Assembly (NCBI GenBank): GCA_036873135.1
Contig: JAPTYO010000008.1
Coordinates: 38,076,819 to 38,140,818, forward strand
DNA from: Clarkia xantiana subsp. parviflora
Taxonomy: Eukaryota; Streptophyta; Magnoliopsida; Myrtales; Onagraceae
Direction of reading: 5' to 3'
Length of the DNA: 64,000 bases
The notes under the pieces were generated by a model. The model was not told the origin of the DNA, made no database searches, and saw only the letters and a program-made list of their open reading frames with translations. Positions 31,655-42,949 of this stretch are shown one piece after another. The stretch's first letter is position 1, and the number at the start of each line of letters is the position of its first letter. Position numbers and translations under genes: made by a program.

Positions 31655-32780
31655 AAGTGGCATGTATTTGTGATAACATTTTGATAATTAAAAGTTACAT
31701 TTTTAATAAACGAGAGAACTGCAATTGATTTAATGATCCATCGACGTCATAATGTTTGAATACATCATATTTACGGTCTATAAACTAAGTCATAGGAGGA
31801 CGCAATCCTCTGCCAAACTATGTCGAATGTGGGTCTTACCTCGTCACACAGGTACGGTCGTCTTGCGGTGGAGGGAGGCCTCTACCAAGAAAGACTAGCT
31901 AAGAATCAGGGGGATAAACCTGATTACGCAAGACGATTATCTAGTTTCAAAGTAACTCGACATGATCTTCGTTTTGCAAATCGCCGTGATGAACTCTGTT
32001 CGTCATTAAACCACATTCTGGGCCAGATGAAAATCTGCGATAGCATGATTGACATCTCCCATTCATGTTAACTTAAAAGTTCAGGTATGCTATCGACGCG
32101 TGCTTCATACTACGCGTGCCATGTTCGACCACGGGGTCACAGCTCGGTTGTGCTAGATAAGAATCATCGTGATTCTAACGGGCGCAAACTTCTTCACCTC
32201 GAGCGTGTGATTGATCCCGATAGCCTTATGAAGAGGCACCCGAAGTATCCTCACAGACTCAGAACTCATAACTAAGGTCAGGCTCAATGTTCGCTTCCCG
32301 GCGTATGAGTGTAATGCTGAACAAAAAGGCCCAGTGACCACATCTTTGGATACCGGTTGGGTTTGACTAAGGATATGAATGATGAGGATGGTCAAGTTCA
32401 CCTGTAATTCACCAACTCTTGTATTCACTAGGTGGCCACCAACCAGATATTAGTTTAAGGTTGTGAATACTTGTACGGATGCCTTGGAGAAGTGCTACTG
32501 TGTGGAGACTAGGCAAATGGAGAATTAACAGTTGACCTAGGATACAACGCGACACTATATTGTTTATAACATGTTGATTGAAGATAGGGAATCAACGTTC
32601 TGCGGGCGCTACAATACTTCTAATAGATGAGTAGCACGATGTCCGTCGTGTTCGCCGGTCGCACGGCAAACCTCGTATGAACTATTCGGAAGCAAGGGCG
32701 AGATCGAATGAGTGAAATGTTGATACTGATTTGGACAACAATACATTAACAGGCACCCTCCTATTCCGGCGAGTGGGAGC
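31655..32780 (+). other. Copia F 3' region between RNase H and LTR
   Basis: Same segment as 53958-55120 in copia D, for example GGTGGCCACCAACCAGATATTAGTT and GGGAATCAACGTTCTGCGGG. Small open frames here are not supported as genes. Confidence 0.7.
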
Positions 32781-33323
32781 TATAAGCATATGGTGATGGG
32801 CGCCGTAAATGAAAGCCCATTATATGTATATGTTACCTAAGACAATTGGGTAAATGTCACATTAGGACATTGGGCCAGACCTAAATCCCAATTGACATGA
32901 GAGGCCCAAAATTGGGCCTCCCTTATACTATAGTGGCCATCTGAATTATGTAGGGGGCAAAGTGGACTTTTGTCCACTTTGATCCTCCTATATATATGGG
33001 GTGTTAGGGGTTTTATTAGGGTTAATCATAATTCCTCTCTTGTGGTGATTTAAGAGAAAACTCCCAACACACATAGTTCGGCCGAACCGCATCCAACACC
33101 AAGGGTGTGCCAATTTGCTTTAGAGCAAACACTTCGGAGATCCGTCCCTGCCAAGAATCGATCAGAGGATTTGCTGTGGATAATATACCACGTAGGGCTT
33201 CCTTAAGAGGAACCTCTACGGGTGCCGACCGGAGGACCGTGAACTTCCTGCTGCAGGATTTTGGGGCTACGGATTACGTCTGAGGTATGTGCGAATCTTC
33301 CGCTGCTTAATATTGATTACTAA
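32781..33323 (+). repeat. 3' LTR of copia F, left part
   Basis: Begins TATAAGCATATGGTGATGGG where relatives have TGTTAGCATATGGTGACGTG, so the TG terminus is mutated. It shares GAGGCCCAAAATTGGGCCTCCC, TATATATA and GGAGGACCG blocks with the LTRs of C and D. Interrupted by gypsy B; resumes at 42900 and ends at 42949. Confidence 0.85.
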
Positions 33324-33987
33324 TGTTAAGTCTGCTTCCACTTGGGTAGCTTCGGGCTTCTTTTTCACGAACGGGCTCGGGATATGTGTACAGGAACGGG
33401 TACACCGCGATCCCTGAAACACGATCCTCGAACTTAGTCTTCAACTTCCTGGCTTCGATCTCTCGAATTCCGGATCCTGAACAAGGGGCAGTAACCAGCG
33501 TGGGAGAAGGGGGGAATGCTGGTTGGGCCCTCTCCGACGCTCAAGTCAAAATCTTCTAGAGAGAAAAAATCTTTTAGAGAGAAGTCAGAGCACGCAATGC
33601 CAGAAAATGAGGGAGTTGCCTAAAATGAGAGACCTAGGCCCCTATTTATAGGGAACCTAAGGATCATGCCCAGTTTTGAACGGTGTGATGTCGATATGAG
33701 GGAAAACGTATACCGTCATCAAGGTGGACTATGCGCCTCGTACTTGGCAAAATAAACGGGATAAGCGCTCGGAGAACATCGGTAATCCGGACCTATCCGG
33801 ATTGTTTAGCAATCCGGACCGGGTCCGAATTGCCTTAGGGCAATCCGGGAGTCCTTCGGTCCGGGTACTGCACGTATTCCGGGCCGTTTTGGACTTGGGT
33901 GTCCGCGGAAAGTTCTTTTACGGGTTTTGGCGTATTTTGCGAGGTCCAAAATGGTAACACGAACCCGAATTGGACAGATATCTAACA
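33324..33987 (-). repeat. 3' LTR of gypsy B
   Basis: TGTTAAGTCTGC to GATATCTAACA, 664 bp. The neighbouring bases 33988-34002 give, on the minus strand, a purine-rich CTTGACTCGGGGGCAAG polypurine tract. Confidence 0.9.
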
Positions 33988-35511
33988 CTTGCCCCCGAGT
34001 CAAGTAGTGGTTCAAAACCCATGCTTGACTCTTTTTAAGATAAGATATTCGTCCAATTTAGGTTCAGTACTGACCTTAGGGGTGGCCTGTTTGTCAATTC
34101 GAGTGTTGGGATCATAATTTTGACCAACTTCAATTTTCCGCCGTATGTACGTAATCTGTTTATGGGGTTAGCGTAACGGACAATATGCGTACAACAACAT
34201 GTAGTTATATTCGCAATATCATGTAATGAATGAAATACTTGTAATAATAAAGAATTATACAACGTGATAATATCATGGTACATGATGTAAGCATATGACG
34301 CGTTGTCAACATGTAGATGATGACATAGTAAACGGATGACGTAATCATGCAATAAGCAAAAGACTTAGAATAATATGAAATTGGAGAACATGCTTGTCAA
34401 CATGAAGCACTATGTAAACATAGTAAATGATGCAAGCATGTAGTATGGTGCAAACATTCAGTTCATACATAGATTCTAAAAATAATCACATAACAACCAT
34501 GAGTTAGCATCATGCACATATAAGAATAATAACAAGTGTAATGATCTATGTACGCAATATGCGACAACAATCGTACGTAGCACGTCATGCAACATTTGGG
34601 AGCATGTATGTAAAGCAAGCATATGAGAGATGTAAGTATGCTTATACATGATACTAATAGATATTAGTTTAGTCCTTAGCACATGGTGTAGACACTATTA
34701 ATGAGAATTAGGAGAGAGAATACTCATTATCTTACATCCTTTATAGATAAATCCCCAAGATGCTCTCCATTCTTGATGAAGAGGGAATTCATGGAGGTGT
34801 GAATTTGGAGTAGTCACATCATATTTGACATCGATCAAGATCGAATCCGGGCAAGGAGGAGGGCGGCACGTGAGGAAGGAGGGACGGCGCGTGAGGCTGC
34901 CGCGGCGGCGCGTGAGGTTGTAGCGGCGGCGCGTGGGCTTTCGGGTGAGGGCGAGAAGCAATTCGAACTTGCTTCGTGTCGGTGAGTCCAATTTCGTACA
35001 TGGCCGGATCTTTTGTGACTTCGTTTGGCCTTGATTTAGTCTTGAAATCACCATGTACCTAGTTATCTTATCATGCATACAAGGTGTTTGATAAAATGCA
35101 TTAGAATACTTAGCCCCAAATCGGCCAAAAATTTTCCTAGTGCTGAAAATTTTAGAAAAGTGCAAATGAATCGTTATACTTCCCTTATGCATAGTGTTCA
35201 TTGCCGACATGTTGTTCCATGCCTTAGCCGTTGTTTTAGTATGCTCGATATTGATGATCGGTAGTTGTACGTACATGGCCGTCAATGGTTGTATGTTGGT
35301 AATGATAGCTTAGGCAATGTACGTTGAGCATCATGTATAGATTGTCGGTCATTGTCTGCAAACATGCTAAAATACTTAGAAAATATTTTAACAATATCTA
35401 ATGCTTGTTACCATAGATTTCGTCGTATGAGCTTTGTCAATAAGCGTCGTAGGAATGCTTAGGAGGCATTGTGTAGAAGTTGATAATAGCTACTTGATGC
35501 ACGCAATCCAT
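33988..35511. other. Gypsy B 3' region, no gene recognised
   Basis: AT-rich, with scattered ATG-CAT rich blocks (CATGTA, GCATGC). Minus frames 34698-35285 and others show no domain. No clear promoter like that in gypsy A was found, although the antisense ORF downstream would need one here. Confidence 0.4.
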
Positions 35512-35800
35512 CCTTGTCGACATGTATGTACGTACATGGAAACACTTAGAAAATATTCTTCCCTTGTCGACATGTATGTACGTACATGGAAACACTTAGA
35601 AAATATTCTTTCCTTGTCGACATGTATGTACGTACATGGAAACACTTAGAAAACATTCTCCCCTTGTCGACATGCATGTACATACATGGAAATACTTAAA
35701 AAAATATTCTTCACTTGTCGACATGTATGTACGTACATGGAAATACTTAGAAAATATTCTTCACTTGTCGACATGCATCTTTGTCGACACGTATGTACGT
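35512..35800. repeat. 50-bp minisatellite in gypsy B
   Basis: Five to six copies of a 50-bp unit, CCTTGTCGACATGTATGTAC followed by GTACATGGAAACACTTAGAA and AATATTCTTC, at 35512, 35562, 35612, 35662, 35713 and 35763. The core TGTACGTACA is palindromic. Related single units occur at 35340-35390 and 35990-36050. Confidence 0.9.
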
Positions 35801-36094
35801 ACTTGTATGTGCGCACTTGTCCCCACACTTAGAATTTTTTCTCTATCCCTGGCTATGTACGCTGTATCCATATGCTTGATGTAAACGCAGGTTGTATGCC
35901 AACACCTTGTTGTATGCTAACACTTGGTAATATGCTGACACATAGTAGCATGCTGACAGCTTGCAATATGCTGATTGTCATCTTGAGCAAAACACTTAGA
36001 AAATATTTCGCCCTTGTAATCATGTATCCATGTCGACATGTGTGTACATACATAGTGCTCGCACGCTGATTGACTTGTTGTTTGTAATTTTCAG

Positions 36095-36815
36095 GATTCC
36101 AAGTTACGCAGTCTCCTTTTCAGAGTTAGTCTTCCTGTCGTATGCCTTTGTTGTGTAATGTTTATGGCCTTGTGTTCTTGTATGATTTTCAGGTTGTGTC
36201 TCAGATGGTTAACATGTCGTCGTATGTTGTGGAGCTTGTTAGTGCTAAAAGAGCGGTTGTTAACAGATGTAACATCGTTAGTCTTGAACTTGCCCGTTCT
36301 AAGGAGAAGGTGTGTGCACTTGGCTTGAAGATAGTTGATTCCGAGACCAAGTATCAAGTGCAGGAGACTCAAATTTCTGATCTTGAAGCTGAGATGATTG
36401 CGCTTGAGAAGCAGATTTCTAATGACATCTCATCTCGAGAGGCTGCCTTGATTGCCGCATGTGAGGAACATTATGCGCTTGGAATTGAAGCGGGTTTTTC
36501 CAGTATTTGAGTACTCCAGCTTTTAGTCTTGCAGCTAAGAAGATAACTGATATCATGATGGGAAAGCGTGCCGAGGATTACTTTCGTCGTGTCAACGCGC
36601 TTGCCCCCAACTTCCCTTTTGACAAGCTTGGGCCTTGTTCTGATTATGCCGTTAACTATCTTAAGGCTTTGCACACTTTGGGGCTTGATGTATCCACTTA
36701 TGATATGATTAAAGATGGAGGAGGTGCTGATGTCGTTGTTGCTCCTCCCGAGCTTATGGATGTTGTTCCACAGCTTACTGGGGATAGTGGAACTTCTCAT
36801 GTATATTTGAGTTGA
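36095..36815 (+). pseudogene. Antisense ORF of gypsy B (spliced, coiled coil, frameshifted)
   Basis: Plus-strand gene-like unit opposite to gag-pol. A possible 30-bp exon (36095-36124) lies between acceptor TTTTCAG (ending 36094) and donor GTTAGT. A 68-bp intron ends at TTTTCAG (36192). The next exon from 36193 stays in frame and encodes a heptad-rich segment (VETQ..ISDLEAEMIALEKQ-type, a predicted coiled coil) up to 36510. A one-base shift in GGGTTTTTCC (about 36490) leads to the frame 36507-36815, with KRAEDYFRRVNALAPNFPFD, and a stop. Tat-lineage elements are known to carry such antisense ORFs; the N-terminal exons are missing. The product's function is unknown. Confidence 0.6.
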
Positions 36816-38066
36816 TGTTTGAACTTGGTGCTGATTTCCTGGACATGTTGTCTTAGTCTTTTGGAGGTGATGGTATGTTTGCTTGTATGGTACTTCGTCC
36901 TTGGTACTTCGTCCTTTTGACCTGTTTTTAATAATAATAATCATGTGATAACTTGTTAGTAATATTTCATACCTTGAGCTATCTTTATTGTCCGCATGCT
37001 TTGGACTTGGAAGGTAGGATAGATATCCTTAGATGATGGACATGATATCCGTAGTTGCAACTGTATGTCGCGCATTGTTGAGTGTTATGAGCGCCCCTCT
37101 TGGTTAGATTCCAAGGCATGGCAATATGCGTACACTAGGTACTTGTAGCGTTGTAAGCAGTAATGTACTTGGCGCGGGCACTTGGCACTGGCACTTGACA
37201 TGTAGCAGTGTCGTATTGACGAAGCAAGACCTAAGTTATACCGCTCATAGTTCCACTCTAAGGCGACGTTGTTGTAAGATACTTCTTGCTTATTTTACTG
37301 ATTTTGCGTTAAATGCTAAAGAGCAAGATAACGTTATACAAGACTCGACTTGTAAGTTTGATGAGTTTTGTACAAGGTTTGCTTTAAAAAGCGTATAACA
37401 TGAAGCTATCCCTTTTCGGGCCTAAGTCTTCATGGTGTATGAACCCTTAAGAGAGTATACATACTTTTAGTGTGTGGGGTTGTCGTCTATTAAGAGGATT
37501 TCCGCCACGGTGGGGTGATCAGTCCCATCATTGTATTTGCCGCATCCTGTTTTTATTCAGGGAATGGCTATGAACATGAGGATTTGCCCGGAGGATTTCA
37601 CAACATGTCATTTTTTTATAAGTAAACATGGGGTTTGCCCTTTTAAAAAAGATGTCGCAACATGTTACTTTTGATAGATGTGAACATGGGTATTGTCCTT
37701 ACGAGGAGGATATTGCACCATGTCACTTTTGGAGCATTGCATGATGTTGCATGTTACTTTGAATTTGTTGAAGATAAACTTGTTGACGTCGCCTATTATA
37801 AGTTGCAAGGCGTGTTGATTTGTTGATATGAGTAGTATGCACGTTGTTTGCTACTTGATGTTAATCCAGAGTATAGTGCATAATTAGGGAAAGTACCTAC
37901 AAGAGTAAATTGACTTTATTAAATGATTGATGTGATTACACGATTGTAAACAAACTTGGAGTTAATAAATCTCTCCCCTTTTTTTTATATAAGAGTTTAA
38001 GACAAAAGAGCTTGATACAATAGATCTTTTGTAATATAATATTCTTCCTTCATCCGTGGAATTTCT
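36816..38066 (-). other. Gypsy B 3' region next to integrase
   Basis: No supported gene. The block 37500-37925 is shared with the left-edge gypsy (1-232 and around 1620), including the GTTTGCCCTT...GATGTCGCAACATG unit. Confidence 0.6.
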
Positions 38067-39467
38067 TCAAGTGCCCCCATTGAATGTGTTCGGAAGGATG
38101 TTGCCTTCAGTATCTTGGAGGCGGTATGCGCTAACATAAGGGACTGAGACAATCTTGTATGGACCTTCCCACTTTGGAGATAACTTGTTGATTTGATCTA
38201 AGTGTGAGAATTCATTCCTTCTCCACACCATCTCTCCCACATGGAACTGTCTTTCTTTCACTTTCCTGTTGTAGTATCTTGCAGTTATTAAGCGCATACG
38301 TGCTTGGGTTATTACTGAGTTTCGCCTTCTTTCGTCTGCCAAGTCCAAATCTAAACGCATTTCTGCTTCGTTGGTTTGAGGATTGAAATGCGTTGTGCGG
38401 TATGATGAGACAGCGATTTCGATTGGAGCTATGGCTTATGTTCCGTATACTAGGCTGAATGGTGTTTCGCCCGTTGACTCCTTTGGGGTTGTGCGCACAG
38501 CCCATAGGACACTGCTAAGCTCTTCTGCCCATCCTCCCTTCAAAGCATGAACTCTTTTCTTAAGACCATCCAGGACAATCTTGTTGGCGGATGCAACTTG
38601 TCCATTGGTTTGGGCATGACGCACTGATGCAAAATGATGATCTATGTTGAGTCTTTCGCAGAACGTCTGAAGTCTTGAATTTCTGAATTGTGGTCCATTA
38701 TCGCTGATTAGTACTTTTGGGACGCCATAACGTGCAATGATATGGTTTCGGATGAAATCCATTATTTGCGCATCCGTTTTACGTGCTAACGCCTTAGCTT
38801 CAATCCACTTGGAGAAGTAGTCGATGGCTACTACAATGTACTTTGTTTGCCCCTTGGATTGTGGAAGTGGCCCCACCAAGTCAATTCCCCATTGTGCGAA
38901 AGGCCAGGAACTTGCAATTGGACACAATTCTGTTGCGGGAGCCGTTATGTTCCTTGAATATAGTTGACAGGATTCGCATTATGTGACCAAGTTTGTTGCT
39001 TGGCTTCTCATTGTTGGCCAATAGTATCCTAGACCTAGCGCTTTTCGGATTAAGGATCTTGCCCCCTCGTGGCAAGCTGCTTGGCCTTCGTGCAAGTCCT
39101 TCAACACTGTCATGCCTTCTAGAAAAGTTAAACACTTTAGGTATGGTGTCGAGAATCCTTTCTTTTATAGCTGGCCTTCGATCAATTTATAGTTGACAGC
39201 GATTCTTCTGATTTTTTGCGCTTTGAGTCTTTCTTCCGGTAGAACGTTATCCGTGAGGTATGCCAGAATTGGAGTCATCCAGGTAGGCTCTGTGTTGATA
39301 TTTAATACTTCTAGTTTGTCGATTACGGATATGATCCTGTTCTCGACGAAGTGTGTTTCTTGGCCTTGTTCTCTTCCTTGCGCGAACTTGCTTAACGCAT
39401 CTGCCTCTTGATTTTCCCCTCTTGGAACGGACGTTGTTGAAAGTTTGAAAGCTTGTGATGAGCTCAT
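38067..39467 (-). pseudogene. Gypsy B integrase, degenerate
   Basis: Pieces 39467-39165, 38927-38436 and 38360-38067 cover the region from linker to C-terminal domain. The core keeps WGIDLVGPLPQ (first Asp) and ISDNGPQF (second Asp). The third position reads NGQVASAN, so the catalytic Glu is replaced by Ala. The C-terminal WEGPYKIVSVP and YRLQDTEGN segments match element A. Stops separate the pieces (for example in front of 38360 and between 39165 and 38927). The zinc-binding part around 39130-38930 is damaged. Confidence 0.88.
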
Positions 39468-39747
39468 TTGCTTGTCCCAAGTATTTCTGCATGTTCTCTG
39501 ACTTGGCTATGTATTCGCCTTTGACTTGATTGACAACTAGCTGTGAGTCACACTTGACTCTTAAGTGTTTGATTCCGAGGCCTTTTGCGATCCTTAAGCC
39601 TGTTATCAAGGCTTCATATTTTGCCTCGTTATTCGTTGCTCTGAATGTTAGGCTTAGAGCATACTTCAACAGTTCCGACCCATCAGGCGGAATTATGAGG
39701 AATCCAGCTCCTGATCCTTCAACATTTGAGGAACCATCAGTGTACAT
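39247..39747 (-). pseudogene. Gypsy B second (archaeal-type) RNase H
   Basis: Frame with MYTDGSSNVEGSGAGFLIIP (first Asp), NNEAKYEALITGL (Glu present), VKCDSQLVVNQVKGEY (Asp) and, in the neighbouring frame, NQEADALSKFA (last Asp). A frameshift lies after ITSFQTF. It corresponds to residues 488-615 of the gypsy A RT frame. Confidence 0.88.
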
Positions 39748-39822
39748 TTGCCATATTTCAGTGTGCTCTTCAATTTGTTGCCCCTCGTCTTGAATATCAG
39801 TTTCCGGAGTTATCCCTGTGAA

Positions 39823-41236
39823 TTACGCGATAAAGTCTACTAATGCCTGTCCCTTGATTGATGTTCGTGGTGCAAAGTGAATGCGGAATTCACTTAGCTC
39901 GATTGACCACTTTGTCAATTTTCCTGACATGTTTGGCATGTTTGTCTTTGACAGGATGTGCTTCAAGGGTTGGTCCGTCAAGACTGTTATCTCGTGTGCA
40001 TGGAAGTATGGCCTCAATTTCCTTGCCGCCACTATGAGAGCATATAGGTACTTCTCGATTGGCATATAATTCACTTCGTATTTTGCCAGGATCTTGCTTA
40101 CGTAGTATACTGGGAGCTGTGTAGTCCCTTTTTGCTTGACGAGTACCGAGCTGACTGCAGTATTGCTTACGGATATGTACAGGTATAGTGGCTCGCCTTG
40201 TATTGGTTTTGCTAACGCTGGGAGCGTTTGCAGGTGCTGCTTCAATTGCTGGAATGCTTCTTCATATACTGGTGTCCACTCGAACTTCTTGTTTGCCCGA
40301 AGCACTTAGAAGAATGGAAGGGCTTTGTCTCCTATTCTTGCGAGGAACCTATTAAGAGCTGCTACCGTCCATTCAGTTGTTGGACTTCTTTGTGCTTTTT
40401 GGGGGACTCCATTTCTTCTATCGCCTTTACTCTTTCCGGGTTTGCTTCGATTCCTCTTTCGCTGGCCATGAAGCCAAGAATTTTTCCTGATTGCACGCCA
40501 AAGGCACACTTTGTTGGATTTAATCTGACTTGGAACTCTCGCATTCTTTTGAACACCTGGCGGAGGTTATCAACATGGTACGCCTTTTTGTCGACTTTAC
40601 GACCATGTCATCCACGTATGCTTCCATGATTCTCCCGATCATATCTTCGAAGATTGTGTTGACCATACGTTGGTATGTTGCTCCAGCATTAATTAGTCCA
40701 AATGGCATGACCTTGTAATTGTAGATCTCGCTATCTGCGTAGAACGCGGTGTGAGGTGCGTCTTGTTCCGCAATTGTAATTTGGTTTTATCCTGAATACG
40801 CATCCATTACTGACATTAGCTCGTGTCCTGCGGTGGCATCTACTAGTTGGTCAATCCTTGGCAGCGGGTATGAATCCTTTGGACACGCGTTGTTGAGGTC
40901 TCTGTAGTCGATACACATTCTCATCTTGCCATTAGGTTTGGGTACCAAAACTGGATTCGCAACCCATGTTTGGTATTGCGACTCTTCAATGAAACCCGCG
41001 TTCAGCAACTTGCCCACTTCTTCACGTATTGCGAGCTTTTTGTCTCCCCCCAATGGTCGTAGCTTTTGTGTTATAGGTCTGGACCCTAGTTTGATGTTGA
41101 GCTTGTGAGAGATTACGCTTGGGCTTATTCCTGGCATATCGCTTGGTGACCATGCGAACAGCTCCTTATACTCTATCAGAAGTGCCTTGATTTCTATCAC
41201 TTCATCTTTTGACAGTGATGCTCCCACTCGAACCAT
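39823..41236 (-). pseudogene. Gypsy B reverse transcriptase and first RNase H, broken
   Basis: RT is split over 41236-40787, 40708-40520 and 40556-40306. It keeps MRMCIDYRDLNNACPKDSYP, VMDAYSG, MPFGLINAGATYQRM and an intact AYVDDMVVKS box. RNase H 1 (40305-39823) has VYYVSKILAKYEVNY and LTDQPLKHIL (the Asp that is Asn in gypsy A). At least three frameshifts or stops make this non-functional. Confidence 0.9.
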
Positions 41237-42180
41237 CCTTTATGGCTCGTCGATTTTGATTTCTTGTAATGCTTCAACAGGAGCAGAACGTGTATGATCC
41301 ATCCCGGGTCTTCTTCAATGATAGAAATTCCGCAATTGTTTGTCTTGTCACTTTGGAGTGCAACCTTGTAACAGTCTTTTGACAGCTGCTGATCTCCCTT
41401 TACTTCACCAACTCCTGCCTTTGTTAGAAACTTGACTTTTTGGTGTGATGTTGACGCTATCATACCCCATTTGTTCATGGTTGTGTATCCCAAGATTCCA
41501 TTATATGCGTCAAGCTTCTCCACAATCACGAATGGGACGTCTATTTGGATTTGTTGTTCTCCTTCCCCCATGATGACTGGCAGGGTTATGACTCCTAGTG
41601 GATAGCTTGCATCTCCCATGAATCCCACCAAGGGTGAGTCCATTCTTTTGACGTGCCTCCTTCTCCCAAGGGCTAAAATGATAGCCTTTGTAATGATGTT
41701 GGGCGAACTTCCACCATCTACCAGAATGCGGTTAACGTCCATGCCATCGATTGTCATAGTTATAACCAACGCTTCGGTGTGCGGGTGCACAATGTGGACT
41801 TTGTCTTTTGACGAAAATCCAATGACATCTTTCGCGCAATCATCCTCTTCGTCAGCATCTATCATGACAGTATCCTTCATGTCATCATCCTGGCATATGC
41901 GCTTTGTGCGGGTAGCGTATATTTCTCGTTCATACGACGTTTCTCCTCCGGCCCCAAAGTCTCCGTGGATCACGTGCACATTTGCCATCTTCTCCGTAAA
42001 GAATGCATTGTACGCATTTTGGACTTCACAGCCATACTGCGCGGAAGGCACATTTGTGGATGGTGCGGTTGAAGCGGTGGATCCTGCATCCGGAATATGA
42101 GAAGGTCCTGGTTGGCTTCTCGTTGGTTTCACCTTGCTTGCACCCGCTTTCTTTGGTCGTCTTCCTTTCATGGCTTGCGG
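41197..42180 (-). pseudogene. Gypsy B gag N-terminus fused to protease
   Basis: A single open frame runs from within the 5' LTR (42321) to 41197. The native start is probably the ATG opening MKGRRPKKAG near 42170. The first 60 residues match the Gag N-terminus of the left-edge gypsy (TRSQPGPSHIPDAGSTAS). Directly afterwards comes the linker MANVHVIHGDFGAGGE and the protease, with active site RILVDGGSSPNII. About 1.4 kb of gag (capsid and zinc knuckle), present in gypsy A, is missing. The frame remains open, so it could encode a small Gag-protease chimera. Confidence 0.8.
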
Positions 42181-42222
42181 TACGGCACGGCTTTTTGTTC
42201 GAATCTCGCTGACGGCGCGAAA

Positions 42223-42894
42223 TGTTAAGTCTGCTTCCACTTGGGTAGCTTCGGGGTTCTTTTTCACGAACGGGCTCGAGATATGTGTACAGGAACGGGT
42301 ACACCGCGATCCCTGAAACACGATCCTCGAACTTAGTCTTCAACTTCCTGGCCTCGATCTCTCGAAATCCGAAACCTGCACAAGGGGCGGTAACCAGCGT
42401 GGGAGAAGGGGGAATGCTGGTTGGGCCCTCTCCGACGTTCAAGTCAAAATCTTCTAGAGAGAGAATCTTTTAGAGAGAAGTCAGAGCACGCAATGCCAGA
42501 AAATGAGGGAGTTGCCTAAAATGAGAGATCTAGGCCCCTATTTATAGGGAACCTAAGGATCATGCCCAGTTTTGAACGGTGTGATGTCGGTATGAGGGAA
42601 AACGTATACCATCATCAAGGTGGACTATGCGCGCACCGATTTCTCGTACTTGGCAAAATAAACGGGATAAGCGCGCGGAGAACATCGGTAATCCGGACCT
42701 ATCCGGATTGTTTAGCAATCCGGACCGGGTCTGGATTGCCTTAGGGCAATCCGGAAGTCCTCCGGTCCGGGTACTGCGCGTATTCCGGACCGTTTTGGAC
42801 TTGGGTGTCCGCGAAAAAGTTCTTTTACGGTTTTTGGTGTATTTTGCGAGGCCTGAAATGTAAACACGAACCCGAATTGGAAAGATATCTAACA
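42223..42894 (-). repeat. 5' LTR of gypsy B
   Basis: 672 bp, TGTTAAGTCTGC to GATATCTAACA. The minus strand just after it (42222-42205) reads TTCGCGCCGTCAGCGAG, a slightly mutated primer site. Confidence 0.9.
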
Positions 42895-42899
42895 ACTAG

Positions 42900-42949
42900 C
42901 ATGTACCATGTTTATAGTATCCATAGTGATTACTCCCCGTAATCTAACA
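42900..42949 (+). repeat. 3' LTR of copia F, right end
   Basis: Continuation of the LTR from 33323 after gypsy B, ending ACTCCCCGTAATCTAACA like the GTCCCCGTAATCCAACA end of copia D. Confidence 0.75.

Larger units (their letters stand above)
33324..42894 (-). mobile_element. Tat-lineage Ty3/gypsy element B (degenerate)
   Basis: 9.6-kb minus-strand element inserted in the copia F LTR. The TSD is ACTAA (33319-33323) against ACTAG (42895-42899). LTRs of 664 and 672 bp differ by a few percent and a 10-bp indel. Order on the minus strand: 5' LTR, gag start fused to protease, RT, RNase H, second RNase H, integrase, long 3' region with antisense ORF and minisatellite, 3' LTR. Most of gag is deleted and pol has several frameshifts. 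Confidence 0.9.
31163..42949 (+). mobile_element. Copia F fragment, 3' half, split by gypsy B
   Basis: Plus-strand copia piece: RNase H (31163-31654), 3' region, polypurine tract GGCGAGTGGGAGC (32769-32780) and a 3' LTR (32781-33323 plus 42900-42949). The left half (5' LTR, gag, RT) is missing; the piece abuts the inverted RNase H tail of copia E. The right LTR end, AATCTAACA, is intact. It belongs to the same LTR family as C and D. Confidence 0.78.

Noticed and set aside
35434..35884. Plus-strand frames with repeated METLRK-like peptides
   Set aside because: Translation of the 50-bp tandem array; open by periodicity, not a gene.
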